DNA from: an uncultured Pseudomonas sp.
GTDB taxonomy: Bacteria; Pseudomonadota; Gammaproteobacteria; Pseudomonadales; Pseudomonadaceae
Direction of reading: 5' to 3'
Length of the DNA stretch: 12,569 nt
Assembly (NCBI RefSeq): GCF_946885885.1
Contig: NZ_CAMPHN010000126.1
Span: forward strand, 1-12,569
Below are positions 1 through 7,903 of the stretch, one piece after another; positions within the stretch are counted from its first letter, which is position 1, and every line of letters begins with the position of its first letter. A program made the translations under genes and the position numbers. Below the pieces are notes generated by a model that was not told the origin of the DNA, made no database searches, and saw only the letters and a program-made list of their open reading frames with translations.

Positions 1-1004
1 GCGGACTGCAGGGTAAAACTGTGGGTATTGATCCCCGGCGAACCCGGCGTTGTGGTGTCGGCCAACAGACTGTCGAGATTGAGCTCGTTATCGCCGGCTT
101 GCAGGACCACATCCAGCTCGAAGCGCATGCCGCGGAAATTGATCGCGTTGCCGCCATTGGCCAACGGCTCGATCTGCCCGCCACCGGGAATTTCCGAGGT
201 GACGTCGGTGCCCGCACCGTCGTAGATACGGAATTCGTTGCCGCTGACGAACACCAGCGAATACGGTTCGGCGCTGCGGAAATCCTCGTTGAACGCCTGG
301 TTGTCCTGCACCAGGCCGGGCGAGATGAATACCCGCTGATCGGCACTGGGTACGGCCGGGATGGTGGTCGCCGGCAACGGCGGAGTCGGCAGCGCGGCGT
401 TGTTCACCCCATCGGTTTCCATGACGCGGTTGGCGTTGGTCACGTCTTCGAACAGGCGCTTGCCGTTATCGTTGATCGCCACGTTGCTCGAGCCCGCCAC
501 CTGCAGGCTGCGCTGCCCTTCGTCGCCCTGGTAGGAATAGGTACCGTCGGGGTTACGCAGGAACGGTTCGGTCTTGCCGAGAAAGCCGCTGAACAGGTAT
601 TCGCCACGGGCGTTGCGGCTGTTCATCAGGTTGAGCAATTCGCTTTCGCGCTCGCCCAGCTCTTTGGCGATGGACTTGCGATCCTCAGCCGACAGCGCCC
701 CACCGCCGGCCTGCACCGCCAACTCGCGAATGCGTTGCAGCACGTTGACCGTGGACGTCAGGGTGGTTTCTTCCTGGGTCAGGCTGTTCTTCGCCGCGGT
801 GAGGTTGTCCTTGTATTGCTTGAGCACCGATTGCTGCTGCTCGAGCTGTAGCAAGCGCACCGAGGCCACCGGATCGTCCGCCGGGGTCAGGATGCGGTTG
901 CCGCTGCTGATCTGCTCCTGGGTGCGAATCACATCGGCGTAGTTGCGCCCGATGCCGTTCACACCGTTGTTGAATGCCTGAATGGAGGAGATGCGCATGA
1001 CCAT
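1..1004 (-). CDS. flgL: Flagellar hook-filament junction protein FlgL (HAP3), C-terminus off the window
   Basis: FlgL is the second hook-associated protein. It is exported through the flagellar secretion channel and sits between FlgK and the flagellin filament. The minus-strand frame is open from the start codon to the left edge, giving about 334 residues; the family in Pseudomonas is about 440, so roughly the last 100 residues, including the C-terminal coiled D0 helix, lie outside. The N-terminus carries the flagellin-like D0/D1 signature (QISSGNRILTPADDPVAS, about residues 31-48), followed by a helical stretch rich in Gln and Leu and the motif SRNARGEYLFSG. Two in-frame ATGs exist, at 1004 and 998. 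A GAGG sits 8 nt before the first and 14 nt before the second, so 1004 is used here; homologues usually begin at the second (MRIS). It is the last visible gene of the flgF operon, 39 bp after flgK, with no promoter motif in that gap. Confidence 0.95.
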   Translation of the reverse strand, partial: MVMRISSIQAFNNGVNGIGRNYADVIRTQEQISSGNRILTPADDPVASVRLLQLEQQQSVLKQYKDNLTAAKNSLTQEETTLTSTVNVLQRIRELAVQAGGGALSAEDRKSIAKELGERESELLNLMNSRNARGEYLFSGFLGKTEPFLRNPDGTYSYQGDEGQRSLQVAGSSNVAINDNGKRLFEDVTNANRVMETDGVNNAALPTPPLPATTIPAVPSADQRVFISPGLVQDNQAFNEDFRSAEPYSLVFVSGNEFRIYDGAGTDVTSEIPGGGQIEPLANGGNAINFRGMRFELDVVLQAGDNELNLDSLLADTTTPGSPGINTHSFTLQS

Positions 1005-1012
1005 AAAACTAG

Positions 1013-1016
1013 CCTC
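1013..1016 (-). promoter_or_regulatory. flgL ribosome binding site
   Basis: GAGG on the minus strand, 8 nt before the ATG at 1004 and 14 nt before the ATG at 998. The spacing favours the upstream ATG, although the family usually starts at the downstream one. Confidence 0.55.
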
Positions 1017-1043
1017 GTCGCCCGAACGCCATGAAAAACCGCG

Positions 1044-3083
1044 TCAGAACGTATTAATCAATGTATCGAACAGATTACGCGCAACTTGAATGATTTGCGC
1101 CGACGCCTGGTAGTACTGCTCGAACTGGATCAGTTTCGCCGCCTCTTCGTCGAGATTGACCGCCGATATCGAATCGCGGTTATTGGTGGCCTGCTTGAGT
1201 ATCGCCTCGGTCGCTTCGCCATCGACCCGGGCCTGGCTGGTCAAGGTGCCGACCCGCTCGATCAGGTCGCCATAGGCATCGGTAAAACTCGAGCCCGTGG
1301 TGGTCGGCGCCGCCGGGTTGATGCCGATCACCGCGCGGTTTTGCAGGTCGATCAGTTTCAGCGCGTTGCGGTTATCCGATACGCCGTTGGTGTTGAAGGA
1401 CACCGAGAAGTTGTCGCCCGCCTGGGGACGACCGCTGATGCTCACTTCGTATTCGAACGCCGTGGGCACCACGGGCGGGCCGGCAGACGCGGGCACGTTG
1501 ATGGTCAGGGTGTTGTTGTCCCCCGGCACTATGACTCCGGAATCGATTATGTTGCCGTTGATATCGACCACGTCGTAGCCCTGGGTCGCCCCGCCCGTGG
1601 CACCCATGACGATGCGCAGCGGCGGCGCATTGCGCAGGCTGGTCTCCATGTCGGCCTGCGCTACCGGGTCGTAGATATCGATTTCGGTGATCAGGGTCGG
1701 CTGGCTGATCACCCCGGTGCCGATATTCGCCGGGCTGGTTTGCGATTTCAGCGGCGCGGCGAAAGCCAGCTCTTCGGGGTTCTTCATGTCCGCGCGAATA
1801 TAGGAACCGGCATTGCGGGTCGGCATCACGCGGAAGCGGTCTCCGGCGGCAAAGGTGCCACTGGCCACGTTGAGGGAAAAACCATCGACCTCGGCAGCCG
1901 GCACCACGGTGATGTCGAAGGGGCCGAAGCTGGTGCCGTCGGACACCCGGCGCACGGTGTAATCCACGGCGCTAGTGAACTCGACTTCATAGTCGCTGGT
2001 GGTCAGTTGGGTGGTGTCTTCGATCAGCACGTTGAGGTTAGCGGTGGTGTCGCTGTTGCCAACCCGCGCCAGGCTGCGCTCGCCGATCAGCCCCGGGTCG
2101 TTGAGCGCGCGAAACAAGCCGTTGCCGAACTCGCCATTGAGATCCAGGCCCTGGCCGAGCTGACGGTTGACCTGATCGGTGATCGACAGGGCCAGGCGCC
2201 CGACCGAGTTCAAGGTGGTGTCCAGCACGTCTTCGCGGTAGCGGATCATCCCGCCCATCTCGCCGCCGGTGATCAACGAAGTGATGCCCTGGCGCGAATT
2301 GCCGCTGACGAACTGCACTTCGCTGCGCAGCGGGTCGGACAGGCCCGGCGTCACTTCCAGACGGGACGCGGTACTGCCAACCACCAACGGCTGCCCCGAG
2401 CCGATAAACAGGTTGTAGCTGTTGTCGTCCTGGGGCACCACGGTGACGCCGATAAAGGTCGAGAGCTTGCGCACCGCTTCCTCGCGGGCGTCGAGCAGGT
2501 CGTTGGGTTGCTGGCCATTGGAGGCGGCCACGGCGATGGCATTGTTATAACCGGCAATCACGCCGGCCAGCTGATTGACCTGATCGGTCACCGCCGACAG
2601 CTGCTTATTGATAAAGGCGTTCTGCTCGTAGAGGCGGTCGTACACGGTGTTGAAGCGCTTGGCCAGGCCCTCGGCCTCGGACAGCGCCAACTGTCGCGCC
2701 GGAATATTGGCGGGGTCTTCGGCGGCGGTTTGCAGTGCGGCGAAGACCTTCTGCAGGCCCGGGTTGATCCCCGTGGTGCTGCCGGCCAGCAGCGAATCGA
2801 GCTGATTGATCTGGCTCAGGTAGGCCTGCACGTCGCTGTTGAGTGCGGTGCCGCTGCGCACCTGGGTATTGAGGAAATCGTTATAGATGCGCCGCACATC
2901 GACCAGGGTGGTGCCGGAGCCGATATAGCCCGCGCCGCTGAATTGCGGGATACGCGTGGCCTGGATGGTTTCCTGGCGCGAAAAACCCGGCGTATTGACG
3001 TTGGTGATGTTGTGGCCGGTGACCGCCAACGACGTCTTGTTCGCGGACAGCCCGGACAGGCCAATGTTGAGTAAGTCAGCCAT
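1044..3083 (-). CDS. flgK: Flagellar hook-filament junction protein FlgK (HAP1)
   Basis: FlgK is the first hook-associated protein. It caps the finished hook and provides the adaptor on which FlgL and the filament assemble outside the cell. The 679-residue product has the rod/hook family N-terminus (MADLLNIGLSGLSANK, then HNITNVNTPGFSR at about residues 24-36) and the matching C-terminal helix (NLDEEAAKLIQFEQYYQAS, followed by QVARNLFDTLINTF at the end). These terminal helices pair to form the D0/D1 core; the long, Thr/Val/Gly-rich middle forms the exposed domains. It is longer than the enteric protein (about 547) but close to the Pseudomonas size. There is no signal peptide, as expected for a substrate of the flagellar export gate. 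The gene follows flgJ by 9 bp. Its ribosome binding site is weak, so translation may be coupled to flgJ. Confidence 0.97.
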   Translation of the reverse strand: MADLLNIGLSGLSANKTSLAVTGHNITNVNTPGFSRQETIQATRIPQFSGAGYIGSGTTLVDVRRIYNDFLNTQVRSGTALNSDVQAYLSQINQLDSLLAGSTTGINPGLQKVFAALQTAAEDPANIPARQLALSEAEGLAKRFNTVYDRLYEQNAFINKQLSAVTDQVNQLAGVIAGYNNAIAVAASNGQQPNDLLDAREEAVRKLSTFIGVTVVPQDDNSYNLFIGSGQPLVVGSTASRLEVTPGLSDPLRSEVQFVSGNSRQGITSLITGGEMGGMIRYREDVLDTTLNSVGRLALSITDQVNRQLGQGLDLNGEFGNGLFRALNDPGLIGERSLARVGNSDTTANLNVLIEDTTQLTTSDYEVEFTSAVDYTVRRVSDGTSFGPFDITVVPAAEVDGFSLNVASGTFAAGDRFRVMPTRNAGSYIRADMKNPEELAFAAPLKSQTSPANIGTGVISQPTLITEIDIYDPVAQADMETSLRNAPPLRIVMGATGGATQGYDVVDINGNIIDSGVIVPGDNNTLTINVPASAGPPVVPTAFEYEVSISGRPQAGDNFSVSFNTNGVSDNRNALKLIDLQNRAVIGINPAAPTTTGSSFTDAYGDLIERVGTLTSQARVDGEATEAILKQATNNRDSISAVNLDEEAAKLIQFEQYYQASAQIIQVARNLFDTLINTF

Positions 3084-3092
3084 GGCTCGATC

Positions 3093-4268
3093 TTATCCGC
3101 TGGTGGTCGGGGTGCTGGCGGCGGCGACCATCTGGTAGGTCTGCATCTGCCGGGCGATCTGATTGATCTTGCGCGCATAGTGCGGGTCGGTGGCATAACC
3201 GGCCTGCTGCAACTCGCGGACGAAACGCTCGGGGTTTTCGGTGGACTTCAGCGCGGTTTCATAGCGGCCGTTGCTCTGCAGGAAACTCACGTAATCCTCG
3301 AAGCTCTGGGCGAAGGAGTCGTACTGACGGAACGACGCCGCCTCCTTCACCGCTTTACCGCCCTTGTATTCGGTGGTCAGCACCTTGGTCGACTCGCCGT
3401 CCCAGCTGTTGTGGGTTTTGATGCCGAACAGGTTGTGGCTGCTGGAGCCGTCGCTGTGACGGATGATCGATTTGCCCCAACCGGTTTCCAGGGCCGCCTG
3501 GGCCACCAGGTAACGGGGGTCGACGCCAATTTTCTCCGCGGCTTTTTCCGCCATCGGCAGCATCGCGGCGATAAATTCGTCCTTCGAGCCGAAAGCGGTC
3601 TTGCCGCTTGCGGTCGACGCTTGGGCCAAGCGCCGTCCCGTGATGGCGTCGCTGCCGTTCACGCTCAGGGCTTTGTCGCCCGGTGCGGCGAAACTCTTGG
3701 CCGGTAGCCAATCCTGCTGCGCCAGGGCTTGGCCGACGGCAGCATCGGTCGCCGGCACTATGCCGGCCATTAGCCGGTTGGTCAGGCTGACGGGCAAGGA
3801 CAGCCGACGCTGATTGAGCAAGGCCGCGTCGTTGCGGCTGCTATCGACCTTGGCCAATGGCTTGCTCGGCGCGGCCGGCGAAGGCTCGCCGACCTGGGCG
3901 AACGGGTTGGGACGACTGCCGGGATCCTTGATCTTCGACATCTGCCGCACCAGCACGTCGGCCAAGCCGATACCGTTCTGGTTATTGGACATGGTCACCG
4001 ACAACTGCTGGTCGTACATGTCCTGGTAGGTCTTGCTCTCGTTGCTGTTCATGAAGTTGCCTTCGGCGAACACTTCGTTGGCCGAGCGCATGGCCTTGAG
4101 CATCTCGTTGAGGAACAACGACTCGAACTCCTGCGCGACCTTGCGGATGTTCTGTTCGCTGTCGCCGCCGACCTTGAATTGCTGCAGGCGATTGAGGTCG
4201 TTGAACGCGCCGCTGTCCAGCGGGCTGTTGCCAGAGCCGAGTAGGCCTGCCGAAAGTCGAGAGTCCAT
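3093..4268 (-). CDS. flgJ: Rod-capping protein and peptidoglycan hydrolase FlgJ
   Basis: FlgJ works in the periplasm at the tip of the growing rod: the N-terminal half scaffolds rod assembly and the C-terminal half cuts peptidoglycan so the rod can pass. The 391-residue product shows both parts. Residues about 37-112 are the rod-binding domain (QEFESLFLNEMLKAMR, then NQNGIGLADVLVRQM). A Pro/Ala/Ser-rich linker runs to about residue 225. Residues about 228-380 are the glucosaminidase (GH73) domain, with probable catalytic Glu261 in AALETGWGKS, then SHNLFGIK and YATDPHYARKI. There is no Sec signal, consistent with flagellar export. The ATG at 4268 follows a G-rich ribosome binding site (AAAGGGGGC) lying in the 12-bp gap after flgI. 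Both domains look intact, as in other two-domain gammaproteobacterial FlgJ proteins. Confidence 0.97.
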   Translation of the reverse strand: MDSRLSAGLLGSGNSPLDSGAFNDLNRLQQFKVGGDSEQNIRKVAQEFESLFLNEMLKAMRSANEVFAEGNFMNSNESKTYQDMYDQQLSVTMSNNQNGIGLADVLVRQMSKIKDPGSRPNPFAQVGEPSPAAPSKPLAKVDSSRNDAALLNQRRLSLPVSLTNRLMAGIVPATDAAVGQALAQQDWLPAKSFAAPGDKALSVNGSDAITGRRLAQASTASGKTAFGSKDEFIAAMLPMAEKAAEKIGVDPRYLVAQAALETGWGKSIIRHSDGSSSHNLFGIKTHNSWDGESTKVLTTEYKGGKAVKEAASFRQYDSFAQSFEDYVSFLQSNGRYETALKSTENPERFVRELQQAGYATDPHYARKINQIARQMQTYQMVAAASTPTTSG

Positions 4269-4280
4269 GGCGTGCCCCCT

Positions 4281-5378
4281 TTAAATCACGATCAGGTCAG
4301 CCTGCAGGGCGCCGGCTTGCTTGAGCGCCTCCAGGATGGCCATGAGGTCGGAAGGCGCGGCGCCGACTTGGTTCACCGCACGAACGATTTCATCGAGGGT
4401 GGTGCCGGGGCCGAACTTGAACATCGGTTTGGCCTCCTGATCGGCATTCACCCGCGAGCGAGGTACCACTGCGGTCACACCGTCTGACAGCGCCTCGGGC
4501 TGGCTGACGATCGGGTCTTCGGTAATGGTCACGGTCAGGCTGCCATGGGTCACGGCGGCCGGCTGCACGCGCACGTTCTGGCCGATGACGATGGTGCCGG
4601 TGCGCGAGTTGATGATGACCTTGGCCACCGCCTGGCCGATCTCTACTTCGAGGTTTTCCAGGATCGACAGGTAATCCACCCGCTGGCTCGGGTCGAGCGG
4701 CGCGCTGACTTGGATCGAGCCGCCGTCGAGCGCCTGGGCCACGCCCGGGCCGAGCAGCTCGTTGATATGGTCGACGATGTTCTTCGCGGTGGTGAAGTCC
4801 GGGCGGTTGAGGTTCAGGGTCAGCGTATTGCCCTGGTTGAAACCGCTCGGCACCGGCCGTTCGACGGTGGCGCCGCCGGGAATCCGCCCGGCCGAAGGCA
4901 CGTTGACGGTGATCCGCGAGCCGTCGCCGCCCTGGGCATCGAAACCGCCGACGACGAGATTGCCCTGGGCGATGGCGTAGACGTTGCCGTCGATACCTTT
5001 GAGCGGCGTCATCAGCAGGCTGCCGCCGCGCAGGCTCTTGGCGTTGCCGATCGAGGCGATGGTGATGTCGATGGTTTGCCCCGGCTTGGCGAACGCCGGC
5101 AGATCGGCATGGATGGACACCGCGGCGACGTTCTTCAATTGCACGTTGCCGCCTTGCGGCACCTTGATGCCGAACTGCGCCATCATGTTGTTGAAGGTCT
5201 GCACGGTGAACGGCGTCTGCGTGGTCTGGTCGCCGGTGCCGTTGAGGCCGACCACCAGGCCGTAGCCGATCAACTGGTTGGTTCGCACGCCCTGGATGCT
5301 CGCCAAATCCTTGAGCCGTTCAGCTTGAGCGGCGCCGGCCAGTAGCAGGGCGATCAGGGCAATCGTCGATTTGAACAT
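4281..5378 (-). CDS. flgI: Flagellar P-ring protein FlgI
   Basis: FlgI subunits form the P-ring, a bushing around the rod in the peptidoglycan layer. The 365-residue product starts with a Sec signal peptide ([19 protein letters not shown], probable cleavage after Ala19), and the mature protein begins [31 protein letters not shown] in fragments typical of the family. The remainder matches FlgI throughout, with the conserved end [19 protein letters not shown] followed by [14 protein letters not shown]. The frame is open further upstream to 5438, but that would overlap flgH. Two ATGs precede the signal peptide, at 5384 and 5378; GGAG lies 3 nt before the first and 9 nt before the second, so 5378 is chosen. 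The gene starts 17 bp after the flgH stop and ends 12 bp before flgJ. Confidence 0.97.
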   Translation of the reverse strand: MFKSTIALIALLLAGAAQAERLKDLASIQGVRTNQLIGYGLVVGLNGTGDQTTQTPFTVQTFNNMMAQFGIKVPQGGNVQLKNVAAVSIHADLPAFAKPGQTIDITIASIGNAKSLRGGSLLMTPLKGIDGNVYAIAQGNLVVGGFDAQGGDGSRITVNVPSAGRIPGGATVERPVPSGFNQGNTLTLNLNRPDFTTAKNIVDHINELLGPGVAQALDGGSIQVSAPLDPSQRVDYLSILENLEVEIGQAVAKVIINSRTGTIVIGQNVRVQPAAVTHGSLTVTITEDPIVSQPEALSDGVTAVVPRSRVNADQEAKPMFKFGPGTTLDEIVRAVNQVGAAPSDLMAILEALKQAGALQADLIVI

Positions 5379-5387
5379 GCGCATGCT

Positions 5388-5391
5388 CTCC
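5388..5391 (-). promoter_or_regulatory. flgI ribosome binding site
   Basis: GGAG on the minus strand. It is 9 nt from the ATG at 5378 and only 3 nt from the ATG at 5384, so it decides the shorter start for flgI. Confidence 0.7.
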
Positions 5392-5395
5392 AGCC

Positions 5396-6115
5396 TTAAA
5401 ACGGCCACAGCGGGCTGATGAAGAAGCGATCCAACCAACCCGGCTGAGCCGCGTCGGCGAAGGCGCCGGTGCCTGAATAGGTGATGCGCGCGTTGGCGAT
5501 ACGGGTCGAGGGCACGGTGTTATCGGTGGCGATATCGTCGGCCCTTACCAGGCCGGCGATGCGCACCAGCTCGTCGCCGGTGTTGAGGGTCATCCACTTC
5601 TCGCCGCGTACCGAGAGAATGCCGTTGGGCAGCACCTCGGCCACGGTCACGGTGATCGAGCCGCTCAAGCTGTTGCTCTGCCCGGCCTGGCCGGAACCTT
5701 CGGTCTCGCGGGTCGCTTCATAGCTGGAATTGAGCCCCAGGTTATCCGCGCCCATGCCCAGCGCGCCGATGGCGGCGAGCGGGTTCTTCGGCGTGACCGC
5801 CATGCCGAACAAAGTGGGCAGGCCGATATCGGTGTTGCTGTCTTTCTGAATCTGGCTGTTGGCGTTCTTGCTCGCCTGAGTACGCTCGTTGAGGGTGATG
5901 GTGATGATGTCGCCGACGCGATGGGCTTTGCGGTCGTCGAACAGGCTGGTCTCGAAACCGGCCTGGTAAATCGCGCCGTTGTTCTGCGCCGCCGGCAGCG
6001 GGGTACGTGGCAGCACCGGCGCGTAATAGGGGTCGTCCGGCTTGGGCGCAGGCGCCATGCAACCGCTGAGGACCATCGGGCCCAGGGCTGCGAGAAGAAT
6101 AAGAAGCCGATTCAT
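5396..6115 (-). CDS. flgH: Flagellar L-ring lipoprotein FlgH
   Basis: FlgH forms the L-ring in the outer membrane, which together with the P-ring holds the rotating rod. The 239-residue product begins with a lipoprotein signal ([19 protein letters not shown]): a hydrophobic stretch ending in a lipobox with lipidated Cys19. The mature region carries family blocks such as [21 protein letters not shown], the Ser/Gly-rich segment around residues 120-155, and [21 protein letters not shown]. The C-terminus ends in [13 protein letters not shown], a typical hydrophobic FlgH tail. A GTG at 6121 is in frame upstream, but GAGG lies 8 nt before the ATG at 6115 and only 2 nt before the GTG, so the ATG is used. 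The gene sits 60 bp after flgG, with a hairpin in the gap. Confidence 0.97.
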   Translation of the reverse strand: MNRLLILLAALGPMVLSGCMAPAPKPDDPYYAPVLPRTPLPAAQNNGAIYQAGFETSLFDDRKAHRVGDIITITLNERTQASKNANSQIQKDSNTDIGLPTLFGMAVTPKNPLAAIGALGMGADNLGLNSSYEATRETEGSGQAGQSNSLSGSITVTVAEVLPNGILSVRGEKWMTLNTGDELVRIAGLVRADDIATDNTVPSTRIANARITYSGTGAFADAAQPGWLDRFFISPLWPF

Positions 6116-6123
6116 AACCACTA

Positions 6124-6127
6124 CCTC
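6124..6127 (-). promoter_or_regulatory. flgH ribosome binding site
   Basis: GAGG on the minus strand, 8 nt before the ATG at 6115. It rules out the in-frame GTG at 6121, which lies only 2 nt away. Confidence 0.7.
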
Positions 6128-6151
6128 ACGGCGTTGCTTGACTAAACGGGA

Positions 6152-6173
6152 CCGGGCTTGCGCCCTACCCCGG
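6152..6173 (-). other. Intercistronic hairpin between flgG and flgH
   Basis: Just after the flgG stop the transcript can form GGGC-GCAA-GCCC (6165-6154), a short stem closed by a GNRA-type tetraloop. An alternative, overlapping pairing joins CCGGG (6173-6169) with CCCGG (6156-6152). No T-run follows, so it is not a normal terminator. A role in mRNA processing or stability is only an inference. Confidence 0.4.
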
Positions 6174-6175
6174 CG

Positions 6176-6961
6176 TTAAAGGTTCTGCGACAGGGCGCCG
6201 AGCATCTGGTCGGCGGTGGAGATGACTTTCGAGTTCATCTCGTAAGCGCGTTGGGTGGTGATCATGTTCACCAACTCCTCGACCACGCTGACGTTGGAGT
6301 TCTCCAGGGTGTTCTGCAGGGTCGGACCCAGGCCGTTGAGGCCCGGCGTGCCGACCTGGGGCGCGCCGCTGGCGGCGGTCTCCAGGAACAGGTTGTTACC
6401 GATGGCTTCCAGGCCGGCCGGGTTGATGAAGTCGGCGGTTTGCAGGTTGCCGACGATCTGCTGCTGCGGGTTGCCGGTGGTGGTCACCGACACGGTGCCG
6501 TCTTCGCCGACGGTGAAGGTGCGTACTTCATCGGGCAGGACGATCGCCGGCTCCAGGGCATAGCCGCTGGACGTGACCATCTGACCGTCGGAGTTCAGAT
6601 GGAAGCTGCCGTCGCGGGTGTAGGACACGGTGCCGTCGGGCATCAGTACCTGAAAGAAGCCGCGACCGTTGATCGCCAGGTCCAGCGGCTGTTCGGTGGT
6701 TTGCAGGCTACCGGCGGTGAAGATTTTCTGGGTGCCGACCACCCGCACGCCGGTACCCAGCTGCAAGCCGGACGGCAGTTGGCTGTCCTGGCTGGACTGG
6801 CCGCCGGGCTGACGGCGGATCTGGTACAGCAAGTCTTCGAACTCGGCGCGATCGCGCTTGAAGCCGGTGGTCGAAACGTTGGCCAAGTTGTTGGAAATGG
6901 TGGTCAGGTTCATGTCCTGGGCGGACAGACCGGTTTTACTGACCCACAGTGCCGGAAGCAT
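6176..6961 (-). CDS. flgG: Flagellar distal rod protein FlgG
   Basis: FlgG makes the distal rod, the part that passes through the P- and L-rings and connects to the hook. The product is 261 residues, close to the usual length. It opens with MLPALWVSKTGLSAQ and the rod-family signature NNLANVSTTGFKR (about residues 24-36), followed by the core motif LDLAINGRGFFQV (about 94-106), and closes with the C-terminal rod helix NVSVVEELVNMITTQRAYEMNSK and a Leu/Gln-rich tail. These paired terminal helices form the D0 tube. There is no signal peptide; export is through the flagellar apparatus. The ATG at 6961 has GGAG at 7 nt. It follows flgF by 46 bp, and that gap holds a small hairpin. Confidence 0.98.
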   Translation of the reverse strand: MLPALWVSKTGLSAQDMNLTTISNNLANVSTTGFKRDRAEFEDLLYQIRRQPGGQSSQDSQLPSGLQLGTGVRVVGTQKIFTAGSLQTTEQPLDLAINGRGFFQVLMPDGTVSYTRDGSFHLNSDGQMVTSSGYALEPAIVLPDEVRTFTVGEDGTVSVTTTGNPQQQIVGNLQTADFINPAGLEAIGNNLFLETAASGAPQVGTPGLNGLGPTLQNTLENSNVSVVEELVNMITTQRAYEMNSKVISTADQMLGALSQNL

Positions 6962-6975
6962 ATCGATTCTCCTCG

Positions 6976-6995
6976 GGCGTCGTTTTAACGGCGCC
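6976..6995 (-). other. Intercistronic hairpin between flgF and flgG
   Basis: The transcript here can fold as GGCG-C-CGT-TAAA-ACG-A-CGCC: two short paired segments separated by one C/A mismatch, with a four-base loop. It lies directly before the flgG ribosome binding site and has no T-run. Its function is unknown. Confidence 0.4.
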
Positions 6996-7007
6996 GTGTG
7001 CTGGTAA

Positions 7008-7748
7008 TTAGCTCATCTGCAAAACGCGCGCCATCGCTGAAGAATTGTCTTCGGCGGTGCGCATCATCTTCACTTGCAGCTCGAATTGGCGGGACAGGGA
7101 GAGGATCGCGGTCATCTCCTCCACGGCGTTGACATTGCTCGACTCGAGAAAGCCAGAGGTGACCTGCACCGTGGCATCGGCCAGCACGGGCTCCTGGCCC
7201 TTGAAGCGGATCATGCCGTCGCTGCCCTTCTCCAATTGCTTGGGATCGGGGTCGACCAGCTTCAAGCGGTCGACTTCGGCGAGCACGCTGGGCCCCTCGC
7301 CGAGGGCGCGGATGCTGATGGTGCCGTCCTGGCCGATTTCGATTTTCTGCTCCGGCGGCACGGCAATCGGTCCGGCATTGCCCATCACCGGCAAGCCGTT
7401 GCCGGTGCGCAACACACCCAGGGAATCGATATTCAGGCTGGCCGTGCGCACATAGGCCTCGCTGCCATCGGGCGCCTGTACCGCCAGCCAACCCCGGCCG
7501 CCCACCGCCACGTCCAGATCGCGGCCGGTCTCCTGCATCGAACCGGGGGTGAAGTCGGTGCCGGGGCGCTCGCTCATCGCATAGACCCGCGTCGGATAAC
7601 CGTCGCCGAAAATCGGCATCGCCCGGGCTTGCTCGAAATCGCGGCGGAAGCCATTGGTCGAGATATTCGCCAGGTTGTTGGCGTGGGCGCGCTGGGCCAG
7701 GGTGTTGTTGTGGGCTCCGGTCATGGAGACGTACAGCATTTTGTCCAT
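7008..7748 (-). CDS. flgF: Flagellar proximal rod protein FlgF
   Basis: FlgF is one of the proximal rod proteins, assembled in the periplasm between FlgB/FlgC and the distal rod FlgG. The 246-residue product starts MDKMLYVSMTGAHNNT and carries the rod signature NNLANISTNGFRR (about residues 24-36), the core motif DLDVAVGGRGWLAVQ, and the C-terminal helix SNVNAVEEMTAILSLSRQFELQVKMM. A TTG at 7754 is in frame, but GGAG lies 8 nt before the ATG at 7748, which also matches the family start. It is the first gene of the flgF-flgL operon: a sigma-54 promoter lies about 40 bp upstream and the flgE terminator further up. Confidence 0.97.
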   Translation of the reverse strand: MDKMLYVSMTGAHNNTLAQRAHANNLANISTNGFRRDFEQARAMPIFGDGYPTRVYAMSERPGTDFTPGSMQETGRDLDVAVGGRGWLAVQAPDGSEAYVRTASLNIDSLGVLRTGNGLPVMGNAGPIAVPPEQKIEIGQDGTISIRALGEGPSVLAEVDRLKLVDPDPKQLEKGSDGMIRFKGQEPVLADATVQVTSGFLESSNVNAVEEMTAILSLSRQFELQVKMMRTAEDNSSAMARVLQMS

Positions 7749-7756
7749 GGTCAATT

Positions 7757-7760
7757 CTCC
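7757..7760 (-). promoter_or_regulatory. flgF ribosome binding site
   Basis: GGAG on the minus strand, 8 nt before the ATG at 7748. It supports that ATG over the in-frame TTG at 7754. Confidence 0.7.
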
Positions 7761-7784
7761 GCGATGGGCGTGCCGCCCTGTGCT

Positions 7785-7801
7785 CTGTACAAGCAGTACA
7801 G
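7785..7801. repeat. Perfect palindrome over the flgF start region
   Basis: CTGTAC-AAGCA-GTACAG, a 6-bp inverted repeat with a 5-bp spacer. Given the promoter position it spans about -12 to +5, so only one arm would be transcribed. It would therefore act as DNA, not as an RNA hairpin. It could be an operator or chance. Confidence 0.5.
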
Positions 7802-7815
7802 CAAGCTGCGTGCCA
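7801..7815 (-). promoter_or_regulatory. Sigma-54 (RpoN) promoter of the flgF operon
   Basis: On the minus strand the sequence reads TGGCACG-CAGC-TTGC, followed by T. This matches the -24/-12 consensus TGGCACG-N4-TTGCW at every conserved position. It predicts a start near 7789 and a leader of about 41 nt before flgF. In Pseudomonas, rod and hook operons of this class depend on RpoN with the activator FleR; that link is family knowledge, not visible in the sequence. Confidence 0.9.
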
Positions 7816-7840
7816 GCCAGCGAAAAACCGAGCTAAGCAA

Positions 7841-7854
7841 TTGAAATAATTGAC
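7841..7854 (-). promoter_or_regulatory. Partial FleQ-box-like site upstream of flgF
   Basis: The minus strand reads GTCAATTATTTCAA, which agrees with 10 of 14 positions of the published Pseudomonas FleQ box (GTCAATAAATTGAC). The left half is intact and the right half degenerate. It lies at about -52 to -65 from the predicted flgF start, inside an AT-rich stretch (7831-7870, about 20% GC). It also overlaps the inverted repeat CAATT-GAAAT-AATTG (7838-7852). Confidence 0.25.
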
Positions 7855-7860
7855 TATTTA

Positions 7861-7892
7861 GAAAATAAAAAGACTCCGCGAAGGAGTCTTTT
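7861..7892 (-). terminator. Intrinsic terminator after flgE
   Basis: The minus-strand transcript forms a 10-bp perfect stem, AAAAGACTCC pairing with GGAGTCTTTT, around the loop TTCGC, and continues TATTTTC. The stem plus T-rich tail is a typical rho-independent terminator ending flgBCDE. The A-run on the other side means it could also work on the plus strand. Confidence 0.9.
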
Positions 7893-7903
7893 CCGGCGAA
7901 CCA

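Noticed and set aside
1005..1043. A separate promoter for flgL in the flgK-flgL gap
   Set aside because: No sigma-54, sigma-28 or sigma-70 motif is visible in these 39 bp; transcription from the flgF promoter explains flgL.
1086..3074. A 662-residue open frame on the plus strand opposite flgK
   Set aside because: It mirrors flgK almost end to end. The product is rich in Arg, His, Gly and Val with no recognisable domain, as expected from the antisense of a GC-rich gene with strong third-position bias.
2816..3196. A minus-strand frame spanning the flgJ-flgK junction
   Set aside because: It overlaps both well-supported genes in another frame and its Arg/Pro/Ser-rich translation has no family features.
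4545..5345. A 266-residue plus-strand open frame opposite flgI
   Set aside because: It is a shadow of flgI. Its composition is typical of antisense frames and it contains no motif.
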